DNA of 64,000 nt, from the NCBI GenBank assembly GCA_030625685.1, contig DAOUQJ010000002.1:124001-188000 (forward strand), read 5' to 3'. The stretch's first letter is position 1, and each line of letters begins with the position of its first letter. The DNA is from Oscillospiraceae bacterium. Lineage in GTDB: Bacteria > Bacillota > Clostridia > Oscillospirales > Oscillospiraceae. Below the pieces are notes generated by a model. The model was given only the letters and a program-made list of their open reading frames with translations, ran no database searches and had not been told where the DNA came from. This document shows positions 25,355 to 35,021 of this stretch, in pieces. The position numbers were made by a program, and so were the translations under genes.

Positions 25355-25915
25355 ATGCCATTAACTAACAATGCAACAATAGAACAAACACCAAAACTAA
25401 CCCACACAAAATTCATAGTCTTAACAGCAATGTTCACTGCCCTAACATATATTTGCACATATTTGGGTATAGAACTACCGATTGGATTTAGTGATGGAGC
25501 TTTTGTTCACTTTGGTAATATTCCATTTTTCATTGCTGCTATTTTGTTCGGCCGAAAAGTAGGTGCAATATCCGGCGGTGTTGGAATGGCACTATTTGAT
25601 GTCCTTTCCAAATACACTGCGTGGGCTCCATACACCTTAGTCATTGGCTTGCTCACAGGTTATTTTATAGGATTAATCACAGAACGCAATAAAAGTAAAA
25701 AAACATGCATTCTAGCATTTGTAGTTGCAGCAATCATTAAAGTTGTTGGCTACTATATTGCCGAAGCAATAATCTATGGTAACTGGTATACACCAGTTTT
25801 CTCCATTACAGCCAACGTGCTACAAGTGGTCATTGCTGGGATAGCGGTAATCTTCCTAGTTGAACCACTATACAATGCGGCAAAGAATTCTATTCTAAAG
25901 TCAGGTGCTCGATAA
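25355..25915 (+). CDS. ECF transporter S component
   Basis: The 186-residue membrane protein has about five to six helices, including IVLTAMFTALTYICTYLGIELPIG and FVHFGNIPFFIAAILFGRKVGAISGGVGMALFDVLSKY. The aromatic/Gly-rich GDGAFVHFGN-like block and GxxGMALFD pattern mark vitamin-type energy-coupling-factor S components. Its substrate is unknown, and the T and A components are not in the window, so it likely uses a shared ECF module. AGAGG precedes the ATG. Confidence 0.85.
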   Translation: MPLTNNATIEQTPKLTHTKFIVLTAMFTALTYICTYLGIELPIGFSDGAFVHFGNIPFFIAAILFGRKVGAISGGVGMALFDVLSKYTAWAPYTLVIGLLTGYFIGLITERNKSKKTCILAFVVAAIIKVVGYYIAEAIIYGNWYTPVFSITANVLQVVIAGIAVIFLVEPLYNAAKNSILKSGAR

Positions 25916-25921
25916 CCTCTC

Positions 25922-25966
25922 ACCCCAGAGTCTAAGTTTCATTTAGACTTTGGGGTCTTTTCATGC
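25922..25966 (+). terminator. Terminator after the ECF S component
   Basis: CCCCAGAGTCTAA and TTAGACTTTGGGG (one mismatch) are followed by TCTTTT. Confidence 0.85.
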
Positions 25967-26163
25967 TGTCATATTTCCTAGTAAAAGTGAATAAAAATAA
26001 CTTGGCTATGATGACAAGATTTGAGAAGAGTTATCTAGAAAAATTTTTAGTCATTGCAAACATAAAGAGAAACATTCTTTTGTGCAATATGACAAATATA
26101 TAAAAAACCTCTTAGGAAACGCTCAGAAACGAACATTTTTTACAAATTATTTTGCTTTTAATA

Positions 26164-26336
26164 TTGCGTTTTGGTTATACTCGTGATATAGTTTGTTGTG
26201 ACGTTTCGATTAGTAGAATGTTTCTAGATTTATTTCTAAAAACCATTCTCAATCAATTTGTAAATGGCCTATGTACCACGTTTTAACCTTCGTGCACTAC
26301 AGAGGCGAAAATATAATTTAAAGGAGCAAACTTGTT
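26164..26336 (+). promoter_or_regulatory. Probable gdhA promoter and 140-base leader
   Basis: TTGCGT (26164-26169) and TATAGT (26187-26192) are 17 bases apart. The leader shows no riboswitch class I recognise. The upstream stretch 25967-26160 is AT-rich and apparently empty. Confidence 0.45.
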
Positions 26337-27683
26337 ATGAACGCATATATTGCAAGAGTTCTCGAAAACGTAAGAACAAAACACGCATCTGAACCAGAAT
26401 ACGTCCAAACTGTAGAAGAGGTTTTGGAATCTCTAGAACCTATCGTTAATGCTCACCCTGAATATGAGCAAGTAGATCTACTAGGCCGTATCGTAGAACC
26501 TGAACGTATGTTCACATTCCGCGTATGCTGGATGGACGACGCAGGTCAATGGCACACAAACCTTGGTTACCGTTTCCAATTTAACGGCGCTTTGGGCCCA
26601 TACAAAGGTGGTCTTCGCTTCCATCCTTCCGTATACCCAGGTATCATTAAATTCCTAGGCTTTGAACAAATCTTCAAAAACAGCCTAACAGGTCTACCAA
26701 TCGGTGGCGCTAAAGGTGGTTCTGACTTTGACCCACGTGGTAAAAGTGATGCTGAAATCATGCGTTTCTGCCAAAGCTTCATGACAGCTTTGTATCGTTA
26801 TATCGGTCCTGACTGCGACGTACCAGCTGGCGACATCGGTGTTGGTGGTCGTGAAATCGGCTTCATGTACGGTCAATATCGCCGTCTAAAAGGCCTATGG
26901 GAAAACGGCGTTCTAACTGGTAAAGGCATGACATACGGTGGTTCTCACTTCCGTCCAGAAGCTACAGGTTACGGCGCAGTTTACTACACAGCTGAAGTTC
27001 TAAAAGCTTTCGGTCTTGACTTCAAAGACAAAACTGTTGGTGTTTCTGGCTTCGGTAACGTTGCTTGGGGTATCTGTAAAAAAGTTGCTGAACTAGGCGG
27101 TAAAGTTGTTACTCTATCTGGTCCAGACGGCTACGTTTACGATCCAGACGGTGTTACCACTGAAGAAAAAATTGAATATCTACTAGAAATGCGTTCTTCT
27201 GGTCGTGACCGTTGCCAAGATTACGCTGACAAATTCGGTGTTAAATTCGTTGCTGGTGAAAGACCATGGGGCGAAAAAATGGACATCGCTATGCCTTCCG
27301 CTTTCCAAAACGAAATCGGCATGAAAGAAGCAGATCAAATCCTAGCAAACAATGTAGAATACTACATCGAAGTTGCTAACATGCCAACAACAAACGAAGC
27401 TTTGGCTTACCTACAAAGCAAAGTTAAAGTTGTTGCTCCATCCAAAGCTGTTAACGCAGGTGGTGTAGGCGTTTCTGCTCTAGAAATGTCTCAAAACTCT
27501 GAACGTATCGTTTGGGATGCTGAACAAGTTGACGAAATGCTACAAAAAATGATGGCTAACATCGTTAAAGAATCCCTAGCCGCTTGTGAAGAATTCAACC
27601 TAGGTTATAACCTAGTTGCTGGTGCTAACATCGCAGGCTTCAAAAAAGTTGCTACTGCAATGCTAGAACAAGGTGTATTCTAA
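26337..27683 (+). CDS. gdhA: NADP-type glutamate dehydrogenase (hexameric class I)
   Basis: The 448-residue enzyme has FQFNGALGPYKGGLRFHPSV, the catalytic-lysine motif GLPIGGAKGGSDFDP and VPAGDIGVGGREIGFMYGQY. The nucleotide-binding VGVSGFGNVAWG completes the match. Length and motifs match the 50-kDa hexameric GDH of clostridia. It interconverts glutamate and 2-oxoglutarate plus ammonium. Codon use is strongly optimised, like the acyl-CoA dehydrogenase gene, implying high expression. That would fit amino-acid fermentation or ammonium assimilation. AAAGGAG precedes the start, and a strong terminator follows. Confidence 0.96.
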   Translation: MNAYIARVLENVRTKHASEPEYVQTVEEVLESLEPIVNAHPEYEQVDLLGRIVEPERMFTFRVCWMDDAGQWHTNLGYRFQFNGALGPYKGGLRFHPSVYPGIIKFLGFEQIFKNSLTGLPIGGAKGGSDFDPRGKSDAEIMRFCQSFMTALYRYIGPDCDVPAGDIGVGGREIGFMYGQYRRLKGLWENGVLTGKGMTYGGSHFRPEATGYGAVYYTAEVLKAFGLDFKDKTVGVSGFGNVAWGICKKVAELGGKVVTLSGPDGYVYDPDGVTTEEKIEYLLEMRSSGRDRCQDYADKFGVKFVAGERPWGEKMDIAMPSAFQNEIGMKEADQILANNVEYYIEVANMPTTNEALAYLQSKVKVVAPSKAVNAGGVGVSALEMSQNSERIVWDAEQVDEMLQKMMANIVKESLAACEEFNLGYNLVAGANIAGFKKVATAMLEQGVF

Positions 27684-27703
27684 TTTAGTTTTTAACTAGT
27701 ATA

Positions 27704-27740
27704 AAACACCACTGACAATTGTCAGTGGTGTTTTTTTGTT
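27704..27740 (+). terminator. Terminator after gdhA
   Basis: AACACCACTGACAATTGTCAGTGGTGTT is a self-complementary stem followed by TTTTTT. Confidence 0.9.
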
Positions 27741-27825
27741 TTTCTATTAGAGTCTATTGTCTATACATTTTTATGACCATAATACCACTCAAATCTCTTC
27801 TGCACATAGATGTCTTCTTCCTAAT

Positions 27826-29283
27826 TTAGATCTTTTCCTGCTCTAAACAAGCCTTTACAATTTCTTTGGCTGTAATGGCAGCCCCTTTCATGACCATGCT
27901 GACCCCATTCCCTGGGTGTATATTCGACCCGACAAAGTACATATCCTTTACATCTGGGTGTTTCGATTGTGGTCGAAATACACCACTTTGCATCAACGTG
28001 TGAGCAATACCAAATGATGCTCCATTACTACGATTATACTTATTTAAAAACTCTTCTGGTATCATCTCTTCTGCGTTAATCACATCATCTTTTGTAAAAC
28101 CAATCTCAGCAAGAGCCAAATAGCATATTTCTTGCATTCGCTCTTTCTTTTCTGTTGTCCAAGAAAACTTCGCATTTTGTAAATTAGGAACTCGCACCAC
28201 CATTTGAATGCATGTTGAGACTTGCGATTCCTGTTCCGTTTTTCCGCTATCAGGATAGTAAATATAGATGGGTGGCGTTTGCGGAAATTTTCCTTCTGCC
28301 AAGCGATTCATTTCCTCTTCAAAATTCTCTCCCAAATACATATTATGTTCTGTCAATACACAAGGCGCTTTTTTCTTGAGGACCAGTCGAAGAATATACA
28401 CAGATACACTATGCGTATAGTTTCTTCTTTTTCCATACTCATATGGTAAAAGCTTATCCATTGTATAGCAGTAATCTGCATTTGATATTACGATATCTGA
28501 AAAAACAGGTTTATTCCCTACCACAACGCCACACACGCGATTACTATGTGCTAAAATTCGCTCGACAGGTGCATGAAGATGAAGTATCCCACCAAACTCT
28601 CGAAAGATAGCCATCAGTGCATCTAAAAACGCACTCATTCCACCTTTGATGTGCGGAATCCCTTGTGCATGAGAAAGCGCTGGCACAGAAGTGAATATGG
28701 CTGGCAATAGTTGCGCGGGCAACCCCATATATAAAGTTTGAAATAATGTAGCTTTTTGCAAGGACTCATCACTTACTACATCGGAAATGACTTTTTTGCA
28801 AGTATTCTTTGAAAGCATACTCCAGGTTTCTTTCTTACGCATGAGCGCTAAAACGGTGCATATGTCATCCACTGGTTTAGTGAGTAATTGTTTGTTTAAA
28901 AAAGAATACTTTTTTTGATAGTTTGTCACAAGATTGCGATATTCTATTTGCTTTTCAAAAGCATCTGACTCAATTCTTCTCTCTAATTTCCAAAGAGCTT
29001 TATTAGGCTCTATGATCGTATACAGGACCTCTTTCTCAGAAACTTCAAGATAATCATTCATATCTTTTCCAATGCCTTTAAAAAAGCGTCTATATTGCTC
29101 TGGCTCGATCATCATAGTAGCACTCTGCTCAAAGGTGTTACCAGACAAATAAGAAGGCGCAATGACACCACCTACTTTGTCATTTTTTTCATAAACATGA
29201 ACTTCCATCCCTGCATGCAATAAATAAAGAGCAGTGCAAAGTCCACCAACGCCAGAACCAATGACAACGACTTTTTTCTTCAT
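27826..29283 (-). CDS. Phytoene desaturase-like FAD-dependent oxidoreductase (CrtI family)
   Basis: The 485-residue protein begins VVVIGSGVGGLCTALYLLHAGMEVHVYEKN, a dinucleotide-binding Rossmann motif ending in the ribose-binding Glu. It ends with MYFVGSNIHPGNGVSMVMKGA, the FAD-binding CrtI C-terminal signature. The family includes carotenoid desaturases and related isomerases or amine oxidases. No phytoene or squalene synthase gene is nearby and the likely host is an anaerobe, so the substrate is open. It is a single gene with its promoter region at 29284-29400. Confidence 0.8.
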   Translation of the reverse strand: MKKKVVVIGSGVGGLCTALYLLHAGMEVHVYEKNDKVGGVIAPSYLSGNTFEQSATMMIEPEQYRRFFKGIGKDMNDYLEVSEKEVLYTIIEPNKALWKLERRIESDAFEKQIEYRNLVTNYQKKYSFLNKQLLTKPVDDICTVLALMRKKETWSMLSKNTCKKVISDVVSDESLQKATLFQTLYMGLPAQLLPAIFTSVPALSHAQGIPHIKGGMSAFLDALMAIFREFGGILHLHAPVERILAHSNRVCGVVVGNKPVFSDIVISNADYCYTMDKLLPYEYGKRRNYTHSVSVYILRLVLKKKAPCVLTEHNMYLGENFEEEMNRLAEGKFPQTPPIYIYYPDSGKTEQESQVSTCIQMVVRVPNLQNAKFSWTTEKKERMQEICYLALAEIGFTKDDVINAEEMIPEEFLNKYNRSNGASFGIAHTLMQSGVFRPQSKHPDVKDMYFVGSNIHPGNGVSMVMKGAAITAKEIVKACLEQEKI

Positions 29284-29406
29284 CTAACTCACCTTTCTAC
29301 TAGCTTATAACCGATTCCATTTTTCAGTATAATTTTATTTAGATTTGTTATTTTATCTTTACTATTTCGTTTTCGCCTTCACTTTATACATTCCTCAAAA
29401 AACACA

Positions 29407-29449
29407 TAAAAAAGCAGGAAAGAATTGAATCTTTTCCTGCTTTTTCTCT
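29407..29449. terminator. Strong terminator downstream of ftsH
   Basis: AAAAAGCAGGAAAGA and TCTTTTCCTGCTTTTT form a long A/T-flanked stem, active in either direction. A second stem (GACCCT-CTTGAA / TTCAAG-AGGGTC at 29511-29537) lies just after the ftsH stop codon but has no clear T-tract. Confidence 0.8.
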
Positions 29450-29543
29450 TATTTTATACAGTTATACACTTTTACACACAGTTTTCCACAAAAATACCCA
29501 ATCATCAACAGACCCTACTTGAAATTCAAGCAGGGTCCTGTTG

Positions 29544-31667
29544 TTAAAATATTTCTAAATCATCATTGTCTTTTTTTCCTTTTGATTCATCTTCTTGCGC
29601 AACCTCTTTACTATCTTCTTTTTGCTCAAGTGGCAAAGAATCTGCATCTGCCTGCTCTTTATTGTCATCTTGTTGTTCCATACGTTTTTTCTCAAGTGGA
29701 GAAACCCAAGGCGTTTCAATAAATTCTTCTTCCGCTTCTGCTTCTTCTTCTGGATTTCTGCCCTCCATAATTGCCATAAATTCTGCACCAGTGATGGTTT
29801 CTTTTTTCAGCAAATATTCCGAGATTTGATCCAATAATTCTCTCTTATCCTCGAGTATTTTTGTCACGTCCTCATGACAATGATCGATAATGCTACGGAT
29901 TTCCTCATCCACTATGGCTGTCGTATTATCCGCACAATTCATTCCCATAGAACCATCTAAATATTGACTCTTCACACTAGCCAAACCAACCATACCAAAA
30001 TGGTCACTCATCCCATAGAGTGTAATCATTTTACGAGCAATGTCTGTAGCGCGCTCGATATCATTGGCAGCCCCTGTAGTGCTCGTTTCAAATACCACTT
30101 CTTCTGCACAACGACCAGCTAGTAGAACACGAATTCTATCATACAATTCTTCTTTGTTCATTAAGAAGCGTTCTTCTTCTGGAGTTTGCATTGTATAACC
30201 CAGTGCACCTTGTGTATGTGGCACAATGGTAATCTTCGTAACAGGTTCACTATTTTTTTGCAATCCTGCCACAAGCGCATGCCCAACTTCATGATATGCA
30301 ATGAGCCTTTTTTCCCATTCAGTCAAAATGGTGCCTTTCTTTTCTGCACCAGCAATTACGAGCTCAAAAGACACGAGCAAATCACGCTGATTGACGGCTT
30401 GTCTGCCACGACGTACCGCGCGAAGTGCTGCTTCATTGACTAAGTTTGCAAGATCGGCACCAACACTACCTGCTGTTGCTTGTGCAATTTTCTCAAGATT
30501 AACATCTTCAGATAGTCGGATTTTTTTTGTATGCACTTGTAGTGTCGCCAATCTTCCTTTGAAATTTGGACGATCCACTGTAATACGTCGGTCAAATCGA
30601 CCAGGACGAAGTAGTGCTTTATCCAAAACTTCAGGACGGTTGGTCGCTGCTAGCACAATAACGCCCTTCGAAGGGTCAAACCCATCCAATTCAGCGAGCA
30701 ATTGATTGAGTGTTTGCTCTCTTTCATCGTTTCCACCCATACGGTTGTCACGACTCTTCCCGATGGTATCAATTTCGTCAATGAATATGATACAAGGCGC
30801 GACTTTAGCCGCTTCGCGGAACAGATCACGCACACGCGATGCGCCTACACCGACGAACATCTCTACAAAGTCTGAACCTGAAATGGAAAAGAACGGTACG
30901 CCTGCTTCGCCAGCAACGGCTTTTGCCAAAAGTGTTTTACCTGTACCAGGTGAACCCACCAAAAGTGCACCTTTTGGTAGCTTCGCACCTATTTTCGTAT
31001 ACTTTTGAGGGTAATGTAAAAAATCAATGATTTCCTGCAAAGATTCTTTCGCTTCATCTTGCCCTGCTACATCAGCAAAATTCACTCCAGTGGAACGTTC
31101 CATGTAGACTTTTGCATTGGCTTTGCCAACACCGCCCATACCGCCCATGCCACCCATACCACCACCTATACGGCGCAGTACAAAAAAGAAAAACACCATG
31201 ATGATAAGCATTGGCAATACAAGATTCATAAATATGGAGCTCAAGTATGATGTTTCTGGTGGGACATAAAAACGATAGCCAACATCATGTTCGTCAAAAA
31301 GTGACAAGAGTTCCGCATGTGTCACTGTTCCAACTGTGGGCACTACGATAAATCGTTCTTCATCATTATTTTCACTTGCAGAAGTCAAAAATTCTTGTAT
31401 CCCGGAAGTGTTAATATCAGTAACAATTTCTTGCCCTTTCAAAGTAAGGGTATATTGCTTTTCGCTCATTTCTACAAAAGACAACTCATCTTTTTCAATC
31501 ATCTCAATGAATTCGTTATAATCAAGTTCAGTCGTCTTAGCATTGTTGGCACGATTGGCAAGCACATTAAGAATTAGTGTTATTACGACAGCCCATAAAA
31601 TGGCTGACATAAGTGCACCTCGTTTTTTCGGCGCTTGATTTTTTTTATTATTCGGGTTGGGGCTCAA
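29544..31667 (-). CDS. ftsH: ATP-dependent zinc metalloprotease FtsH
   Basis: The 707-residue protein has membrane helices at about 18-37 and 143-164 around an extracytoplasmic domain. The AAA module has Walker A GSPGTGKT (238-245), Walker B IIFIDEID and the second region of homology. The zinc site HEVGH is at 459-463. FtsH degrades misfolded membrane proteins and regulators. After the second helix there is a Gly-Met repeat ([12 protein letters not shown]), and the C-terminus is long and highly acidic. Initiation is at TTG 31667, 8 bases after GGAGG. Confidence 0.96.
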   Translation of the reverse strand: MSPNPNNKKNQAPKKRGALMSAILWAVVITLILNVLANRANNAKTTELDYNEFIEMIEKDELSFVEMSEKQYTLTLKGQEIVTDINTSGIQEFLTSASENNDEERFIVVPTVGTVTHAELLSLFDEHDVGYRFYVPPETSYLSSIFMNLVLPMLIIMVFFFFVLRRIGGGMGGMGGMGGVGKANAKVYMERSTGVNFADVAGQDEAKESLQEIIDFLHYPQKYTKIGAKLPKGALLVGSPGTGKTLLAKAVAGEAGVPFFSISGSDFVEMFVGVGASRVRDLFREAAKVAPCIIFIDEIDTIGKSRDNRMGGNDEREQTLNQLLAELDGFDPSKGVIVLAATNRPEVLDKALLRPGRFDRRITVDRPNFKGRLATLQVHTKKIRLSEDVNLEKIAQATAGSVGADLANLVNEAALRAVRRGRQAVNQRDLLVSFELVIAGAEKKGTILTEWEKRLIAYHEVGHALVAGLQKNSEPVTKITIVPHTQGALGYTMQTPEEERFLMNKEELYDRIRVLLAGRCAEEVVFETSTTGAANDIERATDIARKMITLYGMSDHFGMVGLASVKSQYLDGSMGMNCADNTTAIVDEEIRSIIDHCHEDVTKILEDKRELLDQISEYLLKKETITGAEFMAIMEGRNPEEEAEAEEEFIETPWVSPLEKKRMEQQDDNKEQADADSLPLEQKEDSKEVAQEDESKGKKDNDDLEIF

Positions 31668-31920
31668 ATGTATCGCCTCCTTGTTTCACTATCCACAAAA
31701 TGTGGGGTATTTTTATAGCATCTTTCACAAAATAAGTGCAATATTGTTAAATATACCATATCCCTTTTTTAAAAGCAATAAGTAGAGTGTGAACAATCTA
31801 TTAAAGCATACTCATTTCATTATATAAAATATTTTCTGCGAGAAGAGAGGAAAACCGCTTTTTATCTCTAGTATTTCATGATATGATAAACTAAATGAAA
31901 AATCAAATTTAGGTGAACAT

Positions 31921-32688
31921 ATGAAACAAAAAGTTGAAGCCTTGTTAGAGGCAAACCCAGAAGGAATTATCGAAGGAAAAAATGCAGTCCTAGAGGCACT
32001 GCGCGCAAAAACACCAATTGACAAAATTTTTGTTGCCAAAGGCGAAAGTGACAACACGATAAATCGCATCACTTCTGCTGCCAAAGCGCAAAACATCGTG
32101 ATAACACAGGCAGATCGTCGACGTTTGGATAGCTTAAGCCAAACCAAAACACACCAAGGAATCGTAGCTGTCCTTAGTGTGCAAGAATATGCCTCTGTGG
32201 ATGACATGCTAGCACTTGCACAAAGCCGAAATGAACCTCCACTCATCATCGTCTGTGATGAATTGTCCGATCCACACAATTTAGGAGCAATCATACGCAC
32301 CGCTGAGTGCGTAGGCGCTCATGGTGTCATCATTCCCAAAAGACGAAGTGTCGGACTGACTGCTGTAGTCGCGAAAACCTCAGCAGGCGCTGTATCTCAT
32401 ATACCAGTTGCCAAAGTCCCTAATCTTCCCATGATTTTAAAAGAATTGAAAAAAGAAGGTCTTTGGGTATTTGGTGCAGATGCAGAAGGAAGCACTGCTT
32501 TGTATGAATCCGATTTGAAAGGTCCTACTGTCATTGTCGTTGGCTCTGAAGGTGACGGCATGGGACGACTGGTCAAAGAAAACTGTGACTTCTTACTCAA
32601 TATCCCAATGCGTGGCAAACTCAACTCACTCAATGCAAGTGTTGCAACATCCATTATTTTATACGAAGCTCTACGTCAGCGTTTATAA
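31921..32688 (+). CDS. rlmB: TrmH/RlmB-family 23S rRNA (guanosine-2'-O)-methyltransferase
   Basis: The 255-residue SPOUT enzyme has an N-terminal substrate-binding domain (IIEGKNAVLEALRAKTPIDKIFVAKG). The SPOUT motifs follow: DPHNLGAIIRTAECVGAHGVIIP (motif 1), IVVGSEGDGMG (motif 2) and IPMRGKLNSLNASVATSI (motif 3). RlmB methylates G2251 in the peptidyl-transferase P loop. It lies 14 bases upstream of the pseudo-ATPase gene, so the two are likely cotranscribed. Confidence 0.92.
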   Translation: MKQKVEALLEANPEGIIEGKNAVLEALRAKTPIDKIFVAKGESDNTINRITSAAKAQNIVITQADRRRLDSLSQTKTHQGIVAVLSVQEYASVDDMLALAQSRNEPPLIIVCDELSDPHNLGAIIRTAECVGAHGVIIPKRRSVGLTAVVAKTSAGAVSHIPVAKVPNLPMILKELKKEGLWVFGADAEGSTALYESDLKGPTVIVVGSEGDGMGRLVKENCDFLLNIPMRGKLNSLNASVATSIILYEALRQRL

Positions 32689-32702
32689 GAAAAGGTGATT
32701 TC

Positions 32703-34934
32703 ATGCCAGAAGTGAAAAACGATTCCAATCTATATGAATTAAATGAGATCATCAAAGAAGTCTCTTCCTGGGGAAATGAGTATTCTTTCGAAGAAGAAAT
32801 TGCGTCAACACCTATTATAGAAGAGCCCCCTACATCCAATCATATCTCTGAAGCTGAAAAAGCCTTGTTCGAATTTAGCTTTGAAGAAGAGCTTTCTTCT
32901 GAAACACTCGTCAACGAGAACCCTATTCTGATTCATGATATGATTTCCGAGCCACAACCTGAAAGTCCCGAACAAACGGCTCCAGTCTCTTCGCCACAAG
33001 ATGCCCAAACAACAATCTCTCCCGAAACGGAGCAAGAAGAATTGGATGCAGAAACGGAAAGCCACTTTGCAGACTTCCTAAAAGATTCAGAACAGGCAAG
33101 TGAACCATCGAGCCAAAGCGAAACTGAGCAAGCCGAACCAGAAACCGTGAAAGAGCTGTTTTCAAATTCTCTCCAGCAATCTCGCGCTTGGTTTCGTAAA
33201 TACAAAAAGGCAATTCATTTTCCTACCATCAAAGTCTCTCTCCCACATGTGGCGTGGGGATTTCCTCAATTTTCAGATAAACATACACCTCCAAGTGTGC
33301 CAATAAAGGAATTGCAGTATGGCTATCGCAAAGAATCTAAATCGTTGCGTACGCAAAGCTATGTTGTCGCTTTATTTACCAGTTTACTGATGCTCCTTGC
33401 ATATGCCACGGTTACAAACAACATGATATTTCCCTCTGTGTTTTCAAATGTTACTGTTATATTATATAGCAGTTTGAGTCTCTTTATTCTTTCGCTTGTT
33501 TTTAGCAAAGAACTCCTGATAAAAGGTTTAAAAAGCTTATTGCTCGCAAAATTCGGTGCTGAGAGTCTCTGCGTGCTCTCTTCTCTTTTTGTAATAATAG
33601 ATACGCTCTTTGTCACCCTTTCTCTCCGCCCATACAGCTTGCCATTATTTGCCCCAGTTAGTTTGATTTTATTCTTTCAGCTATGGGGTCTTTCTCGAAA
33701 GAAACAAGCCCAGTATTATAACTGCCAAACAGTTTCAATCTCAACGCAAACCGACTGCTTGACGATGGAATATCACCAATGGGGCGAAAAACCGCTCTAT
33801 CGTCGCAGATCAAATAGCGCCACGAGTTTTTCCTCTCAAATGCAACAAAAAGATGGCGCAGAACTCATTTTTGAGTACTATGCACCTTTTTTTCTCTTTG
33901 CCAGCGTTTTCGCCACTGTCATTACAAGTATATTTCACAATGAAGTAACCCACTTTTTTTATCTGCTATCTGCTTTTTGCACCATATCATGCAGTTTGAG
34001 TATGGGGCTTTGTTTCTCCTTCCCCTTTTATCGCTTATCGAGACGATTGCGTCTGGCTGGCGTTGCACTGGCTGGCTGGTCTGGTGTCCACAAAACTAAA
34101 AATACAGCAAATTTGCTTGTCAAACACAGCGACTTATTTCCCAGTGGTAGTATGCAACTGAACAATTACCGCTTATTTGGTAATGCCCCTTCTGCACGTG
34201 TCATATCCTATACTACTTCAGTTTTAAAAGCAGTGGGGAGCGATTTACATGAAACCTTTTCTAGCCTTGCTCGAATTGAAGGCGCAAAACTTCTTCACAC
34301 GGCCGCTACCACACTAGAAGATGAAGGAGCTTCGGCAATCATCGATGGTGCACAGGTTTTCGTTGGCAACGCTGCTTATATGAAGCAAAAGGGAATTTAT
34401 CAAGTGCCCTCCAACTTAGAAGACGAAGAGGGTCTTTTCTGCGCAATCAATGATCGTTTGGTTGGTTTTTTTAGTATGGAATATCATGTGCATCACTCTG
34501 TCTCTTCCGCTCTTGGCATGCTGTTCAAGACAAGAATCATCCCAATTCTAGGCGTCATTGATTTTGCTTTTACGACAAAGCTATTCCGCACAAACAAACG
34601 CTTTACTCGCATTCGGTTCACCTCTCCCTCCATTACAGAGCGACATGAACTATTGCACAAATCCAGCCAAAGCCCTTCTCACCTCGTTGCTCTGATTAAC
34701 CGCAACGGTTTGGAGGCCACAACTACGGCTATTCTATCCGCAACTAGATTACAATATGCCACTTATTTATCAGCCTTTATCGCTTGTTTGAGTTCCTTTA
34801 TTGGCATTGCTCTTATTTTATTCTTATCCATATATGGATCATATTTCACCTTTTCTGCTATACAAATTTCTATGTATCTTCTTTTGTGGAGCATTCCCAC
34901 ATTCCTTATCACCCATTGGATTGATCAGTTTTAA
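32703..34934 (+). CDS. Large membrane protein resembling a catalytically inactive P1B-type ATPase
   Basis: The 743-residue protein has an acidic, Ser/Pro/Glu-rich, probably disordered N-terminus (1-165). Eight predicted membrane helices lie near 219-238, 249-268, 287-307, 313-330, 393-413, 417-440, 686-710 and 715-737, the heavy-metal P-type ATPase topology. ELLIKGLKSLLLAKFGAESL (270-289) matches the segment before helix M1. TISCSLSMGL (427-436) sits where CPCALGL is expected. KHSDLFPSG (474-482) sits where DKTGTLTEG is expected, so the phosphorylated Asp is gone. DGAQVFVGNAAYM (548-560) resembles the nucleotide-binding domain. The actuator TGE and the GDGxNDxP hinge are absent. Known pumps could not work without these. 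I infer a pseudoenzyme with a structural or regulatory role. It follows rlmB by 14 bases. Confidence 0.6.
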   Translation: MPEVKNDSNLYELNEIIKEVSSWGNEYSFEEEIASTPIIEEPPTSNHISEAEKALFEFSFEEELSSETLVNENPILIHDMISEPQPESPEQTAPVSSPQDAQTTISPETEQEELDAETESHFADFLKDSEQASEPSSQSETEQAEPETVKELFSNSLQQSRAWFRKYKKAIHFPTIKVSLPHVAWGFPQFSDKHTPPSVPIKELQYGYRKESKSLRTQSYVVALFTSLLMLLAYATVTNNMIFPSVFSNVTVILYSSLSLFILSLVFSKELLIKGLKSLLLAKFGAESLCVLSSLFVIIDTLFVTLSLRPYSLPLFAPVSLILFFQLWGLSRKKQAQYYNCQTVSISTQTDCLTMEYHQWGEKPLYRRRSNSATSFSSQMQQKDGAELIFEYYAPFFLFASVFATVITSIFHNEVTHFFYLLSAFCTISCSLSMGLCFSFPFYRLSRRLRLAGVALAGWSGVHKTKNTANLLVKHSDLFPSGSMQLNNYRLFGNAPSARVISYTTSVLKAVGSDLHETFSSLARIEGAKLLHTAATTLEDEGASAIIDGAQVFVGNAAYMKQKGIYQVPSNLEDEEGLFCAINDRLVGFFSMEYHVHHSVSSALGMLFKTRIIPILGVIDFAFTTKLFRTNKRFTRIRFTSPSITERHELLHKSSQSPSHLVALINRNGLEATTTAILSATRLQYATYLSAFIACLSSFIGIALILFLSIYGSYFTFSAIQISMYLLLWSIPTFLITHWIDQF

Positions 34935-34948
34935 TGATTCGCCCATAT

Positions 34949-34988
34949 AGAACAATCGTTTGACTTTACACAAGGTATATGATATGAT
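34949..34988 (+). promoter_or_regulatory. lexA promoter with overlapping LexA box
   Basis: TTGACT (34960-34965) and TATGAT (34983-34988) are 17 bases apart. AGAACAATCGTTTG (34949-34962) matches the Gram-positive SOS box GAAC-N4-GTTC closely and overlaps the -35 element, as expected for autoregulation. Confidence 0.75.
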
Positions 34989-35021
34989 ACGAAAAATATT
35001 AACTATATAGGGGGGAGTATA

